In this document: piece after piece, positions 8,102-17,608 of the stretch | Numbering within the stretch: the stretch's first letter is position 1 | Layout of the letters: each line of letters starts with the position of its first letter | Source: an uncultured Acidobacteriota bacterium | GTDB lineage: Bacteria > Acidobacteriota > Polarisedimenticolia > Polarisedimenticolales > JAIQFR01 | Direction: 5' to 3' | Length of the DNA stretch: 64,000 bases | Assembly: GCA_937864465.1 (NCBI GenBank) | Contig: CALMJU010000070.1 | Location: 43,109-107,108 of the forward strand | Notes under the pieces: model-generated | Told to the model about the DNA's origin: nothing | What the model saw: only the letters and a program-made list of their open reading frames with translations | Databases searched by the model: none | Translations under genes and position numbers: made by a program

Positions 8102-9858
8102 CGGGCCGGTCCGTCCCCGAGAGCGAGCGGGGGGCGAGGGCCCGCACGGCCCTCCGCGGCGCCGCGATCGCGCTCGTCGCCGCCGCCGCGCTCGCGGCGT
8201 ACGCCCCGTCGCTGACCGGCGGGTTCCTGTGGGACGACGACTTCTACGTGACCGGCAACCGCGCGCTCGAGAGCCTCTCGGGGCTGCGCCGGATCTGGAC
8301 CGACCCTGCCGCGACGCCGCAGTACTACCCGATGACGCACACGACCTTCTGGGTCGAGAGGAGGCTCTTCGGCCTCGACCCGACCGGCTACAGGGTCGTC
8401 AACCTGGCGCTCCACCTGGCGGGAGCCTGGCTCTTCCTCCGGATCCTGGAGCGCCTGCGGGTCCCGGGGGCTCCGCTCGCCGCCGCGGTCTTCGCCCTCC
8501 ATCCGGTGCACGTCGAGTCGGTCGCGTGGATCACGGAGCGGAAGAACGTCCTGTCGGGCGCCCTGGCCCTGGCCTCCCTCGCGGTCTTCCTCCCGCCGGC
8601 GCTCGACGGCAAGGGGTGGCGCGGGCGCCGCGCCGCCGCGGGAGCCCTCGCGGCCCTGCTCTTCGCCGGCGCGGTCCTCAGCAAGACCGTCGTGGCGACG
8701 CTCCCGATCGTCGCGGCCCTCCTGCTCGTCTGGAAGCGCGGGAAACCGCCGGGGCGCGCCGAGACCCTCGCTCTCGCCGCGGCCGCGGCGGCGGGGGCCG
8801 CGCTCGGCCTCCTCACCGTGCACCTCGAGCAGAGCCAGATCGGGGCCGTCGGCGCGGAGTGGTCGCTCGGCCTCCTCGACCGCGTCGCGCTCGCCGGGCG
8901 GGTCCTCTGGTTCTATCTCGGGAAGCTCGCGTGGCCGGCGGGGCTCTGCTTCGTGTACCCGCGGTGGGACGTCGACGCCGGCCGGCCGTCGGACTGGATC
9001 GCGCCCGTCCTGGTGGTCGCGGCGATCGCCGTTCTTTTCGCCTTCCGGCGCAAGACGGGCAACGGCCCCCTCGTCGCGGCCGCGGCGTACGGCATCCTGC
9101 TCTTCCCGGCCCTCGGCTTCTTCAACGTCTACCCGATGCGGTACTCCTGGGTCGCGGACCACTTCCAGTACCACGCCAGCCTCCCCGCCCTGGCGCTCGC
9201 CTGCGCCGCCTGCGCCACGGGCGCGGCGCGGCTCCGGGGGACCGCCGCCCGTCGAGGTCTCACGGCCGCGGCGGTCGCGGTCGTCGCGGCCCTCGCGGCC
9301 GCGAGCTGGTCCCGCGCGCACGCCTTCGCCGATCTGGAGACGCTCTGGCGGGACACCCTCGCGCGGAATCCCTCGGCGTGGATGGCCCACAACAACCTCG
9401 GCGGGCTGCTCGCGATGTCCGGGCGCGAGGAGGAGGCGATCCCCCATGTCCGCGAGGCGATCCGCCTGAAGCCCGACCACGCCGGGGCCCACGACAACCT
9501 CGGTCGCCTCCTCGCGAGAAGCGGGCAGCTCGAGGAGGCGATCGCCCACCTGCGGGAGGCGGTCCGCCTGGACCCGGGCGCCGCCGGGCCGCGCTTCGCG
9601 CTCGCCCGCGCCCTCGAGCGCGAGGGGCGCTCCGAGGAGGCGATCGCGTGCTACCTCGAGGGGCTCTCCCTCTCCCCCCGGGATGCCGACGCCCAGTACG
9701 ACCTGGGAACCCTCCTCGCCCGGAGCGGACGGCTCGAAGAGGCCTTGCCCCACCTGGAGGCGGCGCTCCGGATGCGGCCGGACTTCGAGAAGGCCCGCCG
9801 CAACCTCGCGCTCGCGAGAAAGCTCCTGCGCGACCGCGAGGCCGGGCGCGCCCCCTGA
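8098..9858 (+). CDS. TMTC-like polytopic membrane protein with C-terminal TPR repeats
   Basis: 586 residues. About ten hydrophobic helices span residues 20-420. Motifs of the TMTC/DUF1736-like family are present: FLWDDDFYV near the N-terminus, YYPMTHTTFWVERRLFGL, and ALHPVHVESVAWITERKN. The C-terminus (about residues 420-575) holds four to five tetratricopeptide repeats of about 34 residues (LGRLLARSGQLEEAI type). Eukaryotic TMTCs are O-mannosyltransferases, and the WDDD motif resembles the acidic catalytic motif of GT-C enzymes, so a lipid-linked sugar transferase is plausible but unproven. GTG start overlaps the kinase-like gene, hinting at joint work on envelope glycans. Confidence 0.85.
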   Translation: MTGRSVPESERGARARTALRGAAIALVAAAALAAYAPSLTGGFLWDDDFYVTGNRALESLSGLRRIWTDPAATPQYYPMTHTTFWVERRLFGLDPTGYRVVNLALHLAGAWLFLRILERLRVPGAPLAAAVFALHPVHVESVAWITERKNVLSGALALASLAVFLPPALDGKGWRGRRAAAGALAALLFAGAVLSKTVVATLPIVAALLLVWKRGKPPGRAETLALAAAAAAGAALGLLTVHLEQSQIGAVGAEWSLGLLDRVALAGRVLWFYLGKLAWPAGLCFVYPRWDVDAGRPSDWIAPVLVVAAIAVLFAFRRKTGNGPLVAAAAYGILLFPALGFFNVYPMRYSWVADHFQYHASLPALALACAACATGAARLRGTAARRGLTAAAVAVVAALAAASWSRAHAFADLETLWRDTLARNPSAWMAHNNLGGLLAMSGREEEAIPHVREAIRLKPDHAGAHDNLGRLLARSGQLEEAIAHLREAVRLDPGAAGPRFALARALEREGRSEEAIACYLEGLSLSPRDADAQYDLGTLLARSGRLEEALPHLEAALRMRPDFEKARRNLALARKLLRDREAGRAP

Positions 9859-9913
9859 CGGTGGGACTCCCCCCGCTTCTTGCGGTATGCTCCCGGGCCA
9901 CGGGGAGGGGCAC

Positions 9914-10534
9914 GTGAGGGACAGGCGGTACAACAAGACCCTGGCGATCGTCCGGCTCCTGCTGCTGTACGTCTTCGTCGCGGCGCTCCTCGCGACGGCG
10001 AGGCCCACCCCTCTCGGGGTCACGATCGGGTTCGTGATCGCGGCCCTGGGCGAGGCGGTCCGCGTCTGGGCGGCGGGGCATCTCCTGAAGACCGAGGAGC
10101 TGGTGACGTCGGGGCCCTACCGCTTCACGAGGAACCCTCTCTACCTCGGGAGGCTGCTGATCTTCACGGGGCTCTGTCTCATGGCCTGGCTCCCCTACGG
10201 CGGTAGCCTCGTCGTCCTCGCGGGGGGGTACGCCGTGTTCTTCGGCTACTACCTCCCGCGCAAGGAGAGGGTGGAGCCGGCGCGCCTCCGGGAGCGGCAC
10301 GGCGAGGCGTTCGAGCGGTACCGGGAGGCGGTTCCGGCGCTGTTCCCGACCGTCCACCCCTACCCGGAAACCGCAAAGTCCGGCTGGTCCTCCGACCGCA
10401 TGTTCCGGAACCGCGAGCACTGGATGGTCGTGGGGATCGTGATGCTCTCGCTGTTCCTCCTCTGGCGCGCCTACCAGCCGGCTCGCCAGGAGCCTCCGCC
10501 CGAGCCGCCCGCCCAGGCGGCCGAGGCGCCGTAG
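9914..10534 (+). CDS. ICMT/phospholipid-methyltransferase-like membrane protein
   Basis: 206 residues with five or six hydrophobic helices. The isoprenylcysteine methyltransferase-type SAM-binding region is visible: SGPYRFTRNPLYLGRLL, then EPARLRERHGEAFERYREAVP. The role is transfer of methyl from SAM to a lipid or membrane-bound carboxyl/amine; the substrate is unknown. A GTG start at 9914 follows GGGGAGGGG; an in-frame ATG at 9887 lies inside a TATGCT -10-like box and is less likely. A last single helix (residues 175-192) beyond the usual domain and a Pro/Glu/Ala-rich tail are additions. Confidence 0.85.
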   Translation: MRDRRYNKTLAIVRLLLLYVFVAALLATARPTPLGVTIGFVIAALGEAVRVWAAGHLLKTEELVTSGPYRFTRNPLYLGRLLIFTGLCLMAWLPYGGSLVVLAGGYAVFFGYYLPRKERVEPARLRERHGEAFERYREAVPALFPTVHPYPETAKSGWSSDRMFRNREHWMVVGIVMLSLFLLWRAYQPARQEPPPEPPAQAAEAP

Positions 10535-10543
10535 GACACCGGC

Positions 10544-12160
10544 TCAGCGGCTGGAGAACAGCCAGGCCGTCGTCCCGCCGACCGGAGCTCTCGCGAGCGG
10601 CTCGCGCCCCCCGAGCGCATCCCGCGCCTCCCCGACGTGCTCATCCTCGACGAGGACGAACACGCGGCCGGGCGCGGCGGCGCGAAGGGCCAGCTCCTCG
10701 CGCGACCCGAGGTTCCGGATCGTCCGTCCGAGGTAGAACGAGTAGCTCGCCCTCCAGCTCCAGAAGCGGTACGAGACCAGCTCCGCCTCGGCCGGCACGA
10801 TCTCGCGCACCCGCTCGCAGAACGGCCGCGCCGACTTGAGGCGGTCGACCGAGGGCAGGACGGCGACCGCCGCGGCCAGGTAGACCGCGACGACCAGGGC
10901 GAAGAGGGCGGCGGGCGCGGCGCGGGCGCGGGCCCGGCTCGCGATCGCGGCGGCGAGCGCCACGCCGCCCGCGAGAAGGACCGAGACCAGCGTGGCCCCC
11001 GGGGCGAGGAGGTCCGGATACTCCGGGATCGCCCGCAGGAGGAGGAGCGCCGCGGCCCCGATCGCCAGGGCCGCCGCGAGCCCGTGGACGGCCATCGCGG
11101 GCAGGGCCTCTTTCCGATCGAGCCGGCCCGCGAGGAGCCGGTCGGCGAGCTTCGACACGAGGATCGCGACGGCCGGGGCCGCGGGGAGCATGTACGCGCT
11201 GCGCTTGCTCGCGGAGAGTGAGAAAAAGACGAGCACGCACGCCAGCCAGAGCCAGGCGAGGAGGTCGAGACGCCGCTCCCCCTCGTCGCGCCCCCGCAGC
11301 CGGGCCGCGAGCGGAGCGAACCAGGACCACGGGGCGAAGTCGATCCAGTAGTAGTAGAGGTAGTACCACCACGGCCCGGGGTGGTCGAAGCCCTGGACGT
11401 ACCGCGTCGCGCTCTGCCGGAGGACCGCCTCGCGCAGGAAATCCGTGCGGCCGTCCGCCAGAAGGGCTGCCGCCCACGGGAGCGGGACGGCGACTGCGAT
11501 CGCGGCGCCCGCGATCGTAGCCGGGCCGAGCGCGGCGCGCAGGCGCCGAGTGGCGGCGAGGTAGGCCGCGAGCACCAGGGCCGGGCACGCCCATGCCACC
11601 GGACCCTTCGCCAGGAACCCGAGCCCGGCCGCCAGGCCGCCGAGCGCCCATCCCCGCCACGCCGGCCGGCCGCCGTCCACCGCGCGCAGGACGGCGAGCA
11701 GCGCCGCGAGCGTGGAGACCGCCACGAGCAGGTCCATCTGGACCGCTCGCGAGTTCCACCACCAGGCCTCGGTGGTCGCGAGGAGCGCCGCGGCGATCCT
11801 CGCCCGTCCCCGGCCCGCGTACGGGAGGACCAGGAGGTAGAGGAGGAGAACTCCTCCCACGCCCACGAGCGCTACGGGGAGCCGGAGCGCAGTCTCGTCC
11901 ACGCCGCCGAGCAGGCGGGACGCGGCGAGCGCCGCCCAGAAGTAGAGCGGGGGCTTCTCGGCGAACGTCGCGCCGTTGACGGTCGGGACGAGCCAGGCGC
12001 CGCGCCGGTCCATCTCGGCGACGGCCTGGCCGTAGGTCGGCTCGTTCGGCTGCCACAGGTCCCTCGACCCGAGGGAAACGAGAAAGAGGACCGCGGAGCC
12101 GGCGGCGATGAGGAGGAGATCTCGGCGGATTGCGGAGCGCGAGGGGCGCGAGCCGCTCAC
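10544..12160 (-). CDS. GT39 (ArnT/PMT-type) polyprenyl-phosphate glycosyltransferase
   Basis: 538 residues and about eleven membrane helices. The first periplasmic loop has the family's acidic motif (LWQPNEPTYGQAVAEM, Glu instead of the usual Asp-Glu) and later EKPPLYFWAAL. Such enzymes move a sugar from undecaprenyl phosphate to lipid A, protein or other acceptor in the periplasm. It is coupled (GTGA overlap) to the MsbA-like exporter, which suggests lipid A or a glycolipid as acceptor, with the nearby GT2 charging the carrier lipid; that link is inference. The C-terminal soluble part (residues 430-535) is typical in length. Confidence 0.88.
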   Translation of the reverse strand: MSGSRPSRSAIRRDLLLIAAGSAVLFLVSLGSRDLWQPNEPTYGQAVAEMDRRGAWLVPTVNGATFAEKPPLYFWAALAASRLLGGVDETALRLPVALVGVGGVLLLYLLVLPYAGRGRARIAAALLATTEAWWWNSRAVQMDLLVAVSTLAALLAVLRAVDGGRPAWRGWALGGLAAGLGFLAKGPVAWACPALVLAAYLAATRRLRAALGPATIAGAAIAVAVPLPWAAALLADGRTDFLREAVLRQSATRYVQGFDHPGPWWYYLYYYWIDFAPWSWFAPLAARLRGRDEGERRLDLLAWLWLACVLVFFSLSASKRSAYMLPAAPAVAILVSKLADRLLAGRLDRKEALPAMAVHGLAAALAIGAAALLLLRAIPEYPDLLAPGATLVSVLLAGGVALAAAIASRARARAAPAALFALVVAVYLAAAVAVLPSVDRLKSARPFCERVREIVPAEAELVSYRFWSWRASYSFYLGRTIRNLGSREELALRAAAPGRVFVLVEDEHVGEARDALGGREPLARAPVGGTTAWLFSSR

Positions 12161-13989
12161 GGCTCCGCGTCCTGGAACTGGAGGGCGTGGAGCCGGGCGT
12201 AGACGCCGCCCCGGACGAGGAGCTCGCGATGGGTCCCCTGCTCGACGATGCGCCCGGCGTCGAGGACGACGATCCGGTCCGCACGCCGCACGGTCGCCAG
12301 GCGATGCGCGATGACGAGACAGGTCCGCCCCTCCATGAGCGCGTCGAGGGCCTGCTGCACGAGCGCCTCCGACTCCGAGTCGAGCGCCGAGGTCGCCTCG
12401 TCGAGGATCAGGATCGGCGGGTCCTTGAGGATTGCCCGCGCGATCGTCAGGCGCTGCCGCTGTCCCATCGACAGCCTCGCGCCGCGCTCGCCGAGGCGCG
12501 TGTCGTACCCCTGCGGCAGCCCGAGGACGAACTCGTGCGCCTGCGCCGCGCGGCTCGCCGCGACGACGCTCTCCGCCGGAGCGTCCTCCTTCCCGTAGGC
12601 GATGTTGTTCCGCACGGTGTCGTCGAACAGGACGGTCTCCTGCGTCACGAGGCCGATCTGCGCCCTGAGCGAGCCGAGCGTCACCTCGCGGAGGTCCCGG
12701 CCGTCGATCGCGACGCGCCCCCGCGTCGGGTCGTAGAAGCGCGGCAGCAGGTTCGCGAGCGTCGTCTTCCCGGAGCCCGACGCGCCCACGAGGGCCACGA
12801 CCTCGCCCTTGCGCAGCGTGAGGTCGATCCCGTCGAGCACCTTCTCCCCGTCGTACGCGAAGTCCACCCCCTCGAACCGGATCGCGTCGCGGAAGGGGGG
12901 CAGCGTCGTCGCGAGGCCGGAATCCCGGATCTCGCGCTCGCGGTCCATCATGTCGAACACGCGCGTCGCGGCAGCCAGCGCCTGCTGGAACTCGACGTTC
13001 AGCTGGTTGAGCTTCCGGATCGAGATGAAGAGGACGCCCAGGGCCGTGAGGACGACCACGAAGTTCCCGGCGTCGAGCGTCCCGCGCGCGATCGCGAGTC
13101 CTGCGTAGTAGAAGAGCGCCCCTCCGGCGATCCCTCCGACGATCTCGATCACCGCCGGGGCGAGGGCCGCCGCTCGGCCCGCCTTGAGATCGGCCCTGAG
13201 CATCCGCTCGAGGGCCTCGCGGAAGCGGCCGATCTCGAACCGCTCCATGGCGAACCCCTGGACGACCTTCGCCCCGCCGACGGCCTCGGCGACGAGGCTC
13301 GCGGTCTCCGCCATCCGCTCCTGCGACGAGGTCGAGGCGCGGCGGAGGCGCCGGCCCAGGCGGATCATCGGCAGGGTGACCATCGGGAGGACGACGAGGG
13401 CGAAGAGCGTCAGGCGCCAGTCGTGGAGGAGCGCGACCAGCAGCATGAACGGGACCATCGTGCCGACCCGGACGAGGTCCGCGAGCACCGTCGTGGTGAT
13501 CCTCTGGATCCGCTGCACGTCGCTCAGGATCCTGGAGAGGATGACCCCGGTGGGGTGGGCCTGGAAGAACCGGAGCGACTGGTAGGTGATCGCCTCGTAG
13601 AGGTCCGCGCGGAGGTCCCGGATGATCCCCGCGCCGGTCTTCGTCGTCAGGTACTCGCCGAAGTAGAGGAACACGGCCCGCAGGAAGAACACGACCATCA
13701 GCAGGATCGGCACCTGCACGTAGGGCCGCTTCAGGAGCCAGGCGGACCAGCCGTCGGCGCCGAGCCAGCTCTTGGCCTTCTCCAGGATGTCCGGCCCGGC
13801 CGGCGCGGCGGGAGCGGCCGCCGCGGCGGCGGGCGCCGCCCCCGGCAGGAGGACCTGGTTGACGAGGGGCTTGACGGTGGCTACGACCGCCGACATCAGG
13901 GCGCCGGCCACGGCGAGCATGACGGCCGCGGCGATCATCCGGGCCACGTACGGCCGGAAGTACCCGAGGAGCCGGCGGACGGTCGCCAT
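12157..13989 (-). CDS. MsbA-like lipid exporter, ABC half-transporter
   Basis: 610 residues: a six-helix ABC exporter membrane domain (residues 15-330) and an ATPase domain (residues 375-605). The Walker A is GASGSGKTT, the signature LSMGQRQR, the Walker B ILILDEATSALD and the switch His in VIAHRL. It probably flips lipid A core or another glycolipid across the inner membrane as a homodimer. An Ala/Pro-rich insert (PGAAPAAAAAAPAAPAG) sits in the first periplasmic loop near residue 50. A TAGCAT -10-like box lies only a few bases upstream of the ATG. Coupled to the GT39 gene downstream. Confidence 0.92.
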   Translation of the reverse strand: MATVRRLLGYFRPYVARMIAAAVMLAVAGALMSAVVATVKPLVNQVLLPGAAPAAAAAAPAAPAGPDILEKAKSWLGADGWSAWLLKRPYVQVPILLMVVFFLRAVFLYFGEYLTTKTGAGIIRDLRADLYEAITYQSLRFFQAHPTGVILSRILSDVQRIQRITTTVLADLVRVGTMVPFMLLVALLHDWRLTLFALVVLPMVTLPMIRLGRRLRRASTSSQERMAETASLVAEAVGGAKVVQGFAMERFEIGRFREALERMLRADLKAGRAAALAPAVIEIVGGIAGGALFYYAGLAIARGTLDAGNFVVVLTALGVLFISIRKLNQLNVEFQQALAAATRVFDMMDREREIRDSGLATTLPPFRDAIRFEGVDFAYDGEKVLDGIDLTLRKGEVVALVGASGSGKTTLANLLPRFYDPTRGRVAIDGRDLREVTLGSLRAQIGLVTQETVLFDDTVRNNIAYGKEDAPAESVVAASRAAQAHEFVLGLPQGYDTRLGERGARLSMGQRQRLTIARAILKDPPILILDEATSALDSESEALVQQALDALMEGRTCLVIAHRLATVRRADRIVVLDAGRIVEQGTHRELLVRGGVYARLHALQFQDAEP

Positions 13990-14034
13990 CGGGAGGATGC
14001 TAGCACGCGGCGCGGCCGGGACCGCGCCCGCGCG

Positions 14035-14463
14035 TCAGCCGATCAGGTCCACGCCGCCGAAGAAGTAGGCGATCTCGAAGGCCGCCGTCTCGGGCGCATC
14101 CGAGCCGTGCACGACGTTGCGCTCGACCGAAGTGGCGAGCTCCTTGCGGAGCGTGCCGGGGGCGGCGCTCGCGGGGTTCGTCGCCCCCATGACCTCGCGC
14201 CACTTCGCGATCGCGTCCTCCCGCTCGAGGACCATCACGACCGCCGGCCCCGAGGACATGAAGGCCGTGAGGCTCGCGAAGAACGGCTTCCCCCGGTGGA
14301 CCGCATAGAACCCCTCGGCCTCCGCCTTCGAGAGGCGCGCCGACCGGATCGCGGCGATGCGGAACCCCTCCGCCTCGATCCGCGAGACTACCTTCCCCAC
14401 GACCCGCTGCTCGACGCCGTCCGGCTTGACGATCGCGAGTGTCCGCTGCACCTGCTGCGCCAT
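14035..14463 (-). CDS. ndk: Nucleoside diphosphate kinase
   Basis: 142 residues, the usual length. Balances NTP pools by phosphotransfer through a His. The N-terminal [12 protein letters not shown] and the active-site NVVHGSD (phospho-His) are intact, and the C-terminus FFGGVDL fits the family. It is the last of a probable sucC-sucD-ndk operon (40 bp after sucD), a pairing known from several bacteria, consistent with succinyl-CoA synthetase making GTP or ATP that Ndk redistributes. Confidence 0.97.
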   Translation of the reverse strand: MAQQVQRTLAIVKPDGVEQRVVGKVVSRIEAEGFRIAAIRSARLSKAEAEGFYAVHRGKPFFASLTAFMSSGPAVVMVLEREDAIAKWREVMGATNPASAAPGTLRKELATSVERNVVHGSDAPETAAFEIAYFFGGVDLIG

Positions 14464-14503
14464 GTGATCTCCCGAACGGCCGGCCGCGGGGGCCGGCCCG
14501 ACG

Positions 14504-15373
14504 TCACCGGAGCGCCTTCTTCAGGGTCTCCCCGATCGCGGCCGGCGTCTCGACGACGCGGATGCCGGCCTCCCGGAGCGCCTTCATCTTCTCCGCGGCG
14601 GTTCCCTTGCCGCCGGAGATGATCGCACCGGCGTGCCCCATGCGCCGCCCGGGGGGCGCCGTCTGCCCGGCGATGAAGGCGACGACCGGCTTGCGGACGC
14701 GGGCCTTCACGAACTCGGCCGCGTCCTCCTCGGCGGTGCCCCCGATCTCGCCGATCATCACGACCGCCTCGGTCTTGGGGTCGGCCTCGAAGAGCGCCAG
14801 CATGTCGATGAAGTTCGTCCCCGGAATCGGATCGCCGCCGATCCCGACGCAGGTGGACTGCCCGATCCCGAGGCGCGTCAGCTGGTCCACGGCCTCGTAG
14901 GTGAGAGTCCCCGAGCGGGAGACGACGCCGACCGGCCCCGGCCGGTGGATGTGCCCCGGCATGATCCCGATCTTGCACTCGCCCGGCGTGATGATCCCCG
15001 GGCAGTTCGGGCCGATGAGCCTGGTCCTGCGCCCCTCGAGGTACGCCATCACCTTGACCATGTCGAGCGTCGGGATCCCCTCGGTGATGCACACGACGAG
15101 GGGGATCTCCGCGGCGGCGGCTTCCTGGACCGCGTCCGCCGCGAACGGCGGGGGGACGAAGATCACGCTCGCGTTCGCCCCGGTCTCGCGGACGGCCCTC
15201 TCCACCGTGTCGAAGACGGGGATCCCGTCGACCGCGGTGCCCCCCTTGCCGGGGGTCACCCCCGCGACGACCTTCGTGCCGTACTCCACCGCCTTCCGCG
15301 TGTGGAACGTCCCCTCTCCGCCCGTGATCCCCTGGACGAGGAGGCGCGTCTCTTTGCCGCACAGGACCGCCAT
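14504..15373 (-). CDS. sucD: Succinyl-CoA synthetase, alpha subunit
   Basis: 289 residues. CoA-binding Rossmann domain first ([22 protein letters not shown]), then the ligase domain with the phosphorylated His in [10 protein letters not shown] (about residue 245). Makes ATP or GTP while converting succinyl-CoA to succinate in the TCA cycle; works as a complex with SucC. ATG start 2 bp after the sucC stop, so the subunits are translationally coupled. The [20 protein letters not shown] segment is near invariant in the family. Confidence 0.97.
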   Translation of the reverse strand: MAVLCGKETRLLVQGITGGEGTFHTRKAVEYGTKVVAGVTPGKGGTAVDGIPVFDTVERAVRETGANASVIFVPPPFAADAVQEAAAAEIPLVVCITEGIPTLDMVKVMAYLEGRRTRLIGPNCPGIITPGECKIGIMPGHIHRPGPVGVVSRSGTLTYEAVDQLTRLGIGQSTCVGIGGDPIPGTNFIDMLALFEADPKTEAVVMIGEIGGTAEEDAAEFVKARVRKPVVAFIAGQTAPPGRRMGHAGAIISGGKGTAAEKMKALREAGIRVVETPAAIGETLKKALR

Positions 15374-15375
15374 GG

Positions 15376-16599
15376 CTACCTCCCCCCCGCCGCGGCGACG
15401 ACCTTCTCCGCCGCGTCCTTCATTCCGTCCGCGACGAGGAACGTCAGCCCCGACTCGCGCAGGATCTCGCGGCCGCGCTCGACGTTCGTCCCCTCGAGCC
15501 GGACGACCATCGGGACCTTGACGCCGACCTTCCTCGCGGCCGTCACGACCCCCTCCGCCACGACGTCGCAGCGCATGATCCCGCCGAAGATGTTCACCAG
15601 GACCGCCCGGACGTTCGCGTCCTTCATCAGGATCTCGAACGCCGCCGTGACGGCCTCCACCGTCGCGCCCCCTCCGACGTCGAGGAAGTTCGCCGGGCTC
15701 CCGCCGTGGTGCTTGATGATGTCCATGGTGCCCATCGCGAGCCCCGCCCCGTTCACCATGCAGCCGACGCTCCCGTCGAGCTTGATGTAGTTGAGGCCGT
15801 GCTTCGACGCCTCGATCTCCAGCGGATCCTCCTCGCCGAGGTCCCGGAGCTCCGCGATGTCGTGGTGCCGGTAGAGCGCGTTGTCGTCGAAGTTCATCTT
15901 GGCGTCGAGCGCGATCACCCTGCCGTCGGTCGTCACGATCAGGGGGTTGATCTCGGCGAGCGAGGCGTCGGTCCGGACGAACGCCTCGTGGAGCGACGCC
16001 ACGAGCTTCGACGCCGGGTTCACGAGCTTCGCCTCGAACCCGAGGCCGAAGGCGAGGCTCCTTCCGATCCACGGGGAGTACCCCGCGCGCGGGTCCACGG
16101 CCGCCTTGAGGATCGCCTCGGGCCGGGTCGCCGCGACCTCCTCGATCTCCGTTCCCCCCTCGGCGCTTGCGATGAACGTCAGGGAGCGGATCGCGCGGTC
16201 GAGCAGGACGGCGAGGTAGAACTCCTTGGAGATCTCCATCCCCTCCTCGACCAGGACCCGGCCGACCCGCCGTCCCTCCGGGCCGCTCTGCTTCGTGACG
16301 AGGACGTTGCCGAGCATCCGGGAGGCGATCTCCTCCACCGCTTCGGGACCGTCCACGACAACGACCCCTCCGAGAGGCTTGCTCCCGTCGGGGCGCATCA
16401 CCGGCTTGCCGGTGGCGGCATCCCGGAACGTCCCCTTCCCGCGCCCCCCGGCGTGAATCTGCGCCTTGACGACGACCCGTCCCCCGAGCTTGCGGGCGAT
16501 GCCGGCCGCCTCCTGCGCGGTGGCCGCGACGTCGCCCTGCGGGACCGGCACTCCGTGCCTCTTCAACACGGCTTTCGCCTGATACTCGTGGATCTTCAC
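15376..16599 (-). CDS. sucC: Succinyl-CoA synthetase, beta subunit
   Basis: 407 residues, slightly longer than the 388 of E. coli. ATP-grasp fold at the N-terminus ([36 protein letters not shown]), then the CoA-ligase domain with [18 protein letters not shown] and [11 protein letters not shown]. The GTG start was chosen over upstream codons because GGAGG precedes it by about 8 bases and the family begins at this [13 protein letters not shown] segment. A TATACT -10 box lies just upstream (16625-16630), next to an inverted-repeat element. Confidence 0.97.
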   Translation of the reverse strand: MKIHEYQAKAVLKRHGVPVPQGDVAATAQEAAGIARKLGGRVVVKAQIHAGGRGKGTFRDAATGKPVMRPDGSKPLGGVVVVDGPEAVEEIASRMLGNVLVTKQSGPEGRRVGRVLVEEGMEISKEFYLAVLLDRAIRSLTFIASAEGGTEIEEVAATRPEAILKAAVDPRAGYSPWIGRSLAFGLGFEAKLVNPASKLVASLHEAFVRTDASLAEINPLIVTTDGRVIALDAKMNFDDNALYRHHDIAELRDLGEEDPLEIEASKHGLNYIKLDGSVGCMVNGAGLAMGTMDIIKHHGGSPANFLDVGGGATVEAVTAAFEILMKDANVRAVLVNIFGGIMRCDVVAEGVVTAARKVGVKVPMVVRLEGTNVERGREILRESGLTFLVADGMKDAAEKVVAAAGGR

Positions 16600-16624
16600 T
16601 CCCGTTCCTCCCTGTGAACGGCGC

Positions 16625-16630
16625 AGTATA
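16625..16630 (-). promoter_or_regulatory. -10 box TATACT of the sucC-sucD-ndk operon
   Basis: Read on the minus strand, TATACT lies 25 bases before the sucC GTG. The expected -35 position falls inside the end of the adjoining 216-bp inverted-repeat element, where no TTGACA-like match is seen, so the element end may now form the upstream part of this promoter. Confidence 0.5.
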
Positions 16631-16641
16631 GCAACCCCCTT

Positions 16642-16857
16642 GGGGTCAGACATTACCGGCGTTACCTTTGCAGGCGAAAAGGACGGAATTCCAAGGTATT
16701 CCGGAATCGATCCGGGGCCAGGTTCGGGATCTCGACGATCGGGCGACCCTCGGACAGTTCACCGACCTTACGGGAACGCGGCCCCCATCTCTCGGCAAGA
16801 AAGATCGCGATATTGCCCTTTTTCAGGAAACAAGTAACGCCGGTAACGTCTGACCCC
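16642..16857. repeat. 216-bp MITE-like element with 24-bp terminal inverted repeats (copy 1)
   Basis: The left end (16642-16665) begins GGGGTCAGACATTACCGGCG and the right end (16834-16857) is its reverse complement with one mismatch in 24 bases. The interior is noticeably less GC-rich than the neighbours and has no transposase gene; an open frame of about 60 codons inside resembles nothing I know. The right end stops 3 bases short of the rnhB stop codon and the left end abuts the suc promoter. A second element with the same termini lies at 54494-54664. Ends of the GGGGTCAGAC type are known around REP-associated (IS200-like tyrosine) transposases, so a non-autonomous relative is likely. Confidence 0.8.
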
Positions 16858-16860
16858 GAA

Positions 16861-17517
16861 CTACCACAGCATGCGCGGGGGGAGGAGGGTGAACGAGCGG
16901 CGGTGGATGGCGCAGGGGCCTAGGCGGCGGATCGCGTCGCGGTGCGCCTCGGTCGGGTACCCCTTGTGTACCGCAAACCCGTAGCCGGGGTATTCCTCCT
17001 CGTACCTCGCCATCCGGCGGTCCCTCTCGACCTTGGCGAGGATGGAGGCGGCGGCGATCGCGTGGCACGTCGCGTCCCCGCGCACGATCGCCTCCTGGAG
17101 GGCCTGGATCCCGGGAATCGTCCGCGCGTCCACGAGGACGATCTCGGGCGGGGCGCAGAGCGCCACGACCGCCCGCCGCATCGCCTCGAGCGACGCGCGG
17201 TAGATGTTCAGGCGGTCGATCTCGTCCGGCTCGACGACCCCGACCGCCCACGCCGACGCCGCGGTCCGGATCTCGGCGTCGAGATCCTCGCGCCTCTCGG
17301 GGGACAGCTTCTTGGAGTCGTCCACGCCCCGGACGCCGACCCCCCGCGGGAACGTCACCGCTGCGGCGACCACCGGCCCCGCGAGCGGTCCGACCCCCGC
17401 CTCGTCCACGCCGGCGACCCGCGTGTACCCCTCGGCCCAGAGCCCCCGTTCCTTCTTCAGGAGCCGCGCGAGCTTCCGTCCCGGCGTCTGCGCGCCCCGC
17501 GTCGGCCTCTCCCCCAA
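16861..17517 (-). CDS. rnhB: Ribonuclease HII
   Basis: 218 residues. Removes RNA from RNA-DNA hybrids and misincorporated ribonucleotides. The signature [15 protein letters not shown] carries the first two catalytic acids, VDDSKKLSP follows, ILVDAR supplies another Asp, and the C-terminal [13 protein letters not shown] and HRRSF motifs are complete. The start is uncertain: a TTG preceded by GGGAGGGG gives the length quoted. It is divergent from gpmA across 91 bp. Its stop is only 3 bp from the inverted-repeat element. Confidence 0.95.
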   Translation of the reverse strand: MGERPTRGAQTPGRKLARLLKKERGLWAEGYTRVAGVDEAGVGPLAGPVVAAAVTFPRGVGVRGVDDSKKLSPERREDLDAEIRTAASAWAVGVVEPDEIDRLNIYRASLEAMRRAVVALCAPPEIVLVDARTIPGIQALQEAIVRGDATCHAIAAASILAKVERDRRMARYEEEYPGYGFAVHKGYPTEAHRDAIRRLGPCAIHRRSFTLLPPRMLW

Positions 17518-17572
17518 CCGCCCCTCCCGCGCCCCTCCGCCGCGTCCGCCCCGGCGGCGGGCGGGAGGCGAT

Positions 17573-17578
17573 TATAAT
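17573..17578 (+). promoter_or_regulatory. -10 box TATAAT of gpmA
   Basis: A perfect TATAAT consensus stands out in GC-rich sequence 30 bases before the gpmA ATG; GGGGAGG (17597-17603) is the ribosome site. No TTGACA-like box is found 16-18 bases upstream. Confidence 0.6.
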
Positions 17579-17608
17579 CGGCCGGAGTCCGCACACGGGG
17601 AGGTTCCG

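Noticed and set aside
12130..14622. An 830-codon plus-strand open frame across the MsbA-like and ndk genes
   Set aside because: Both minus-strand genes have complete motifs, so this is a shadow frame.
16668..16853. A 61-codon frame inside the 216-bp inverted-repeat element
   Set aside because: It ends within the terminal repeat, has no ribosome site and has no similarity that I can recognise, so it is not taken as a transposase remnant or gene.
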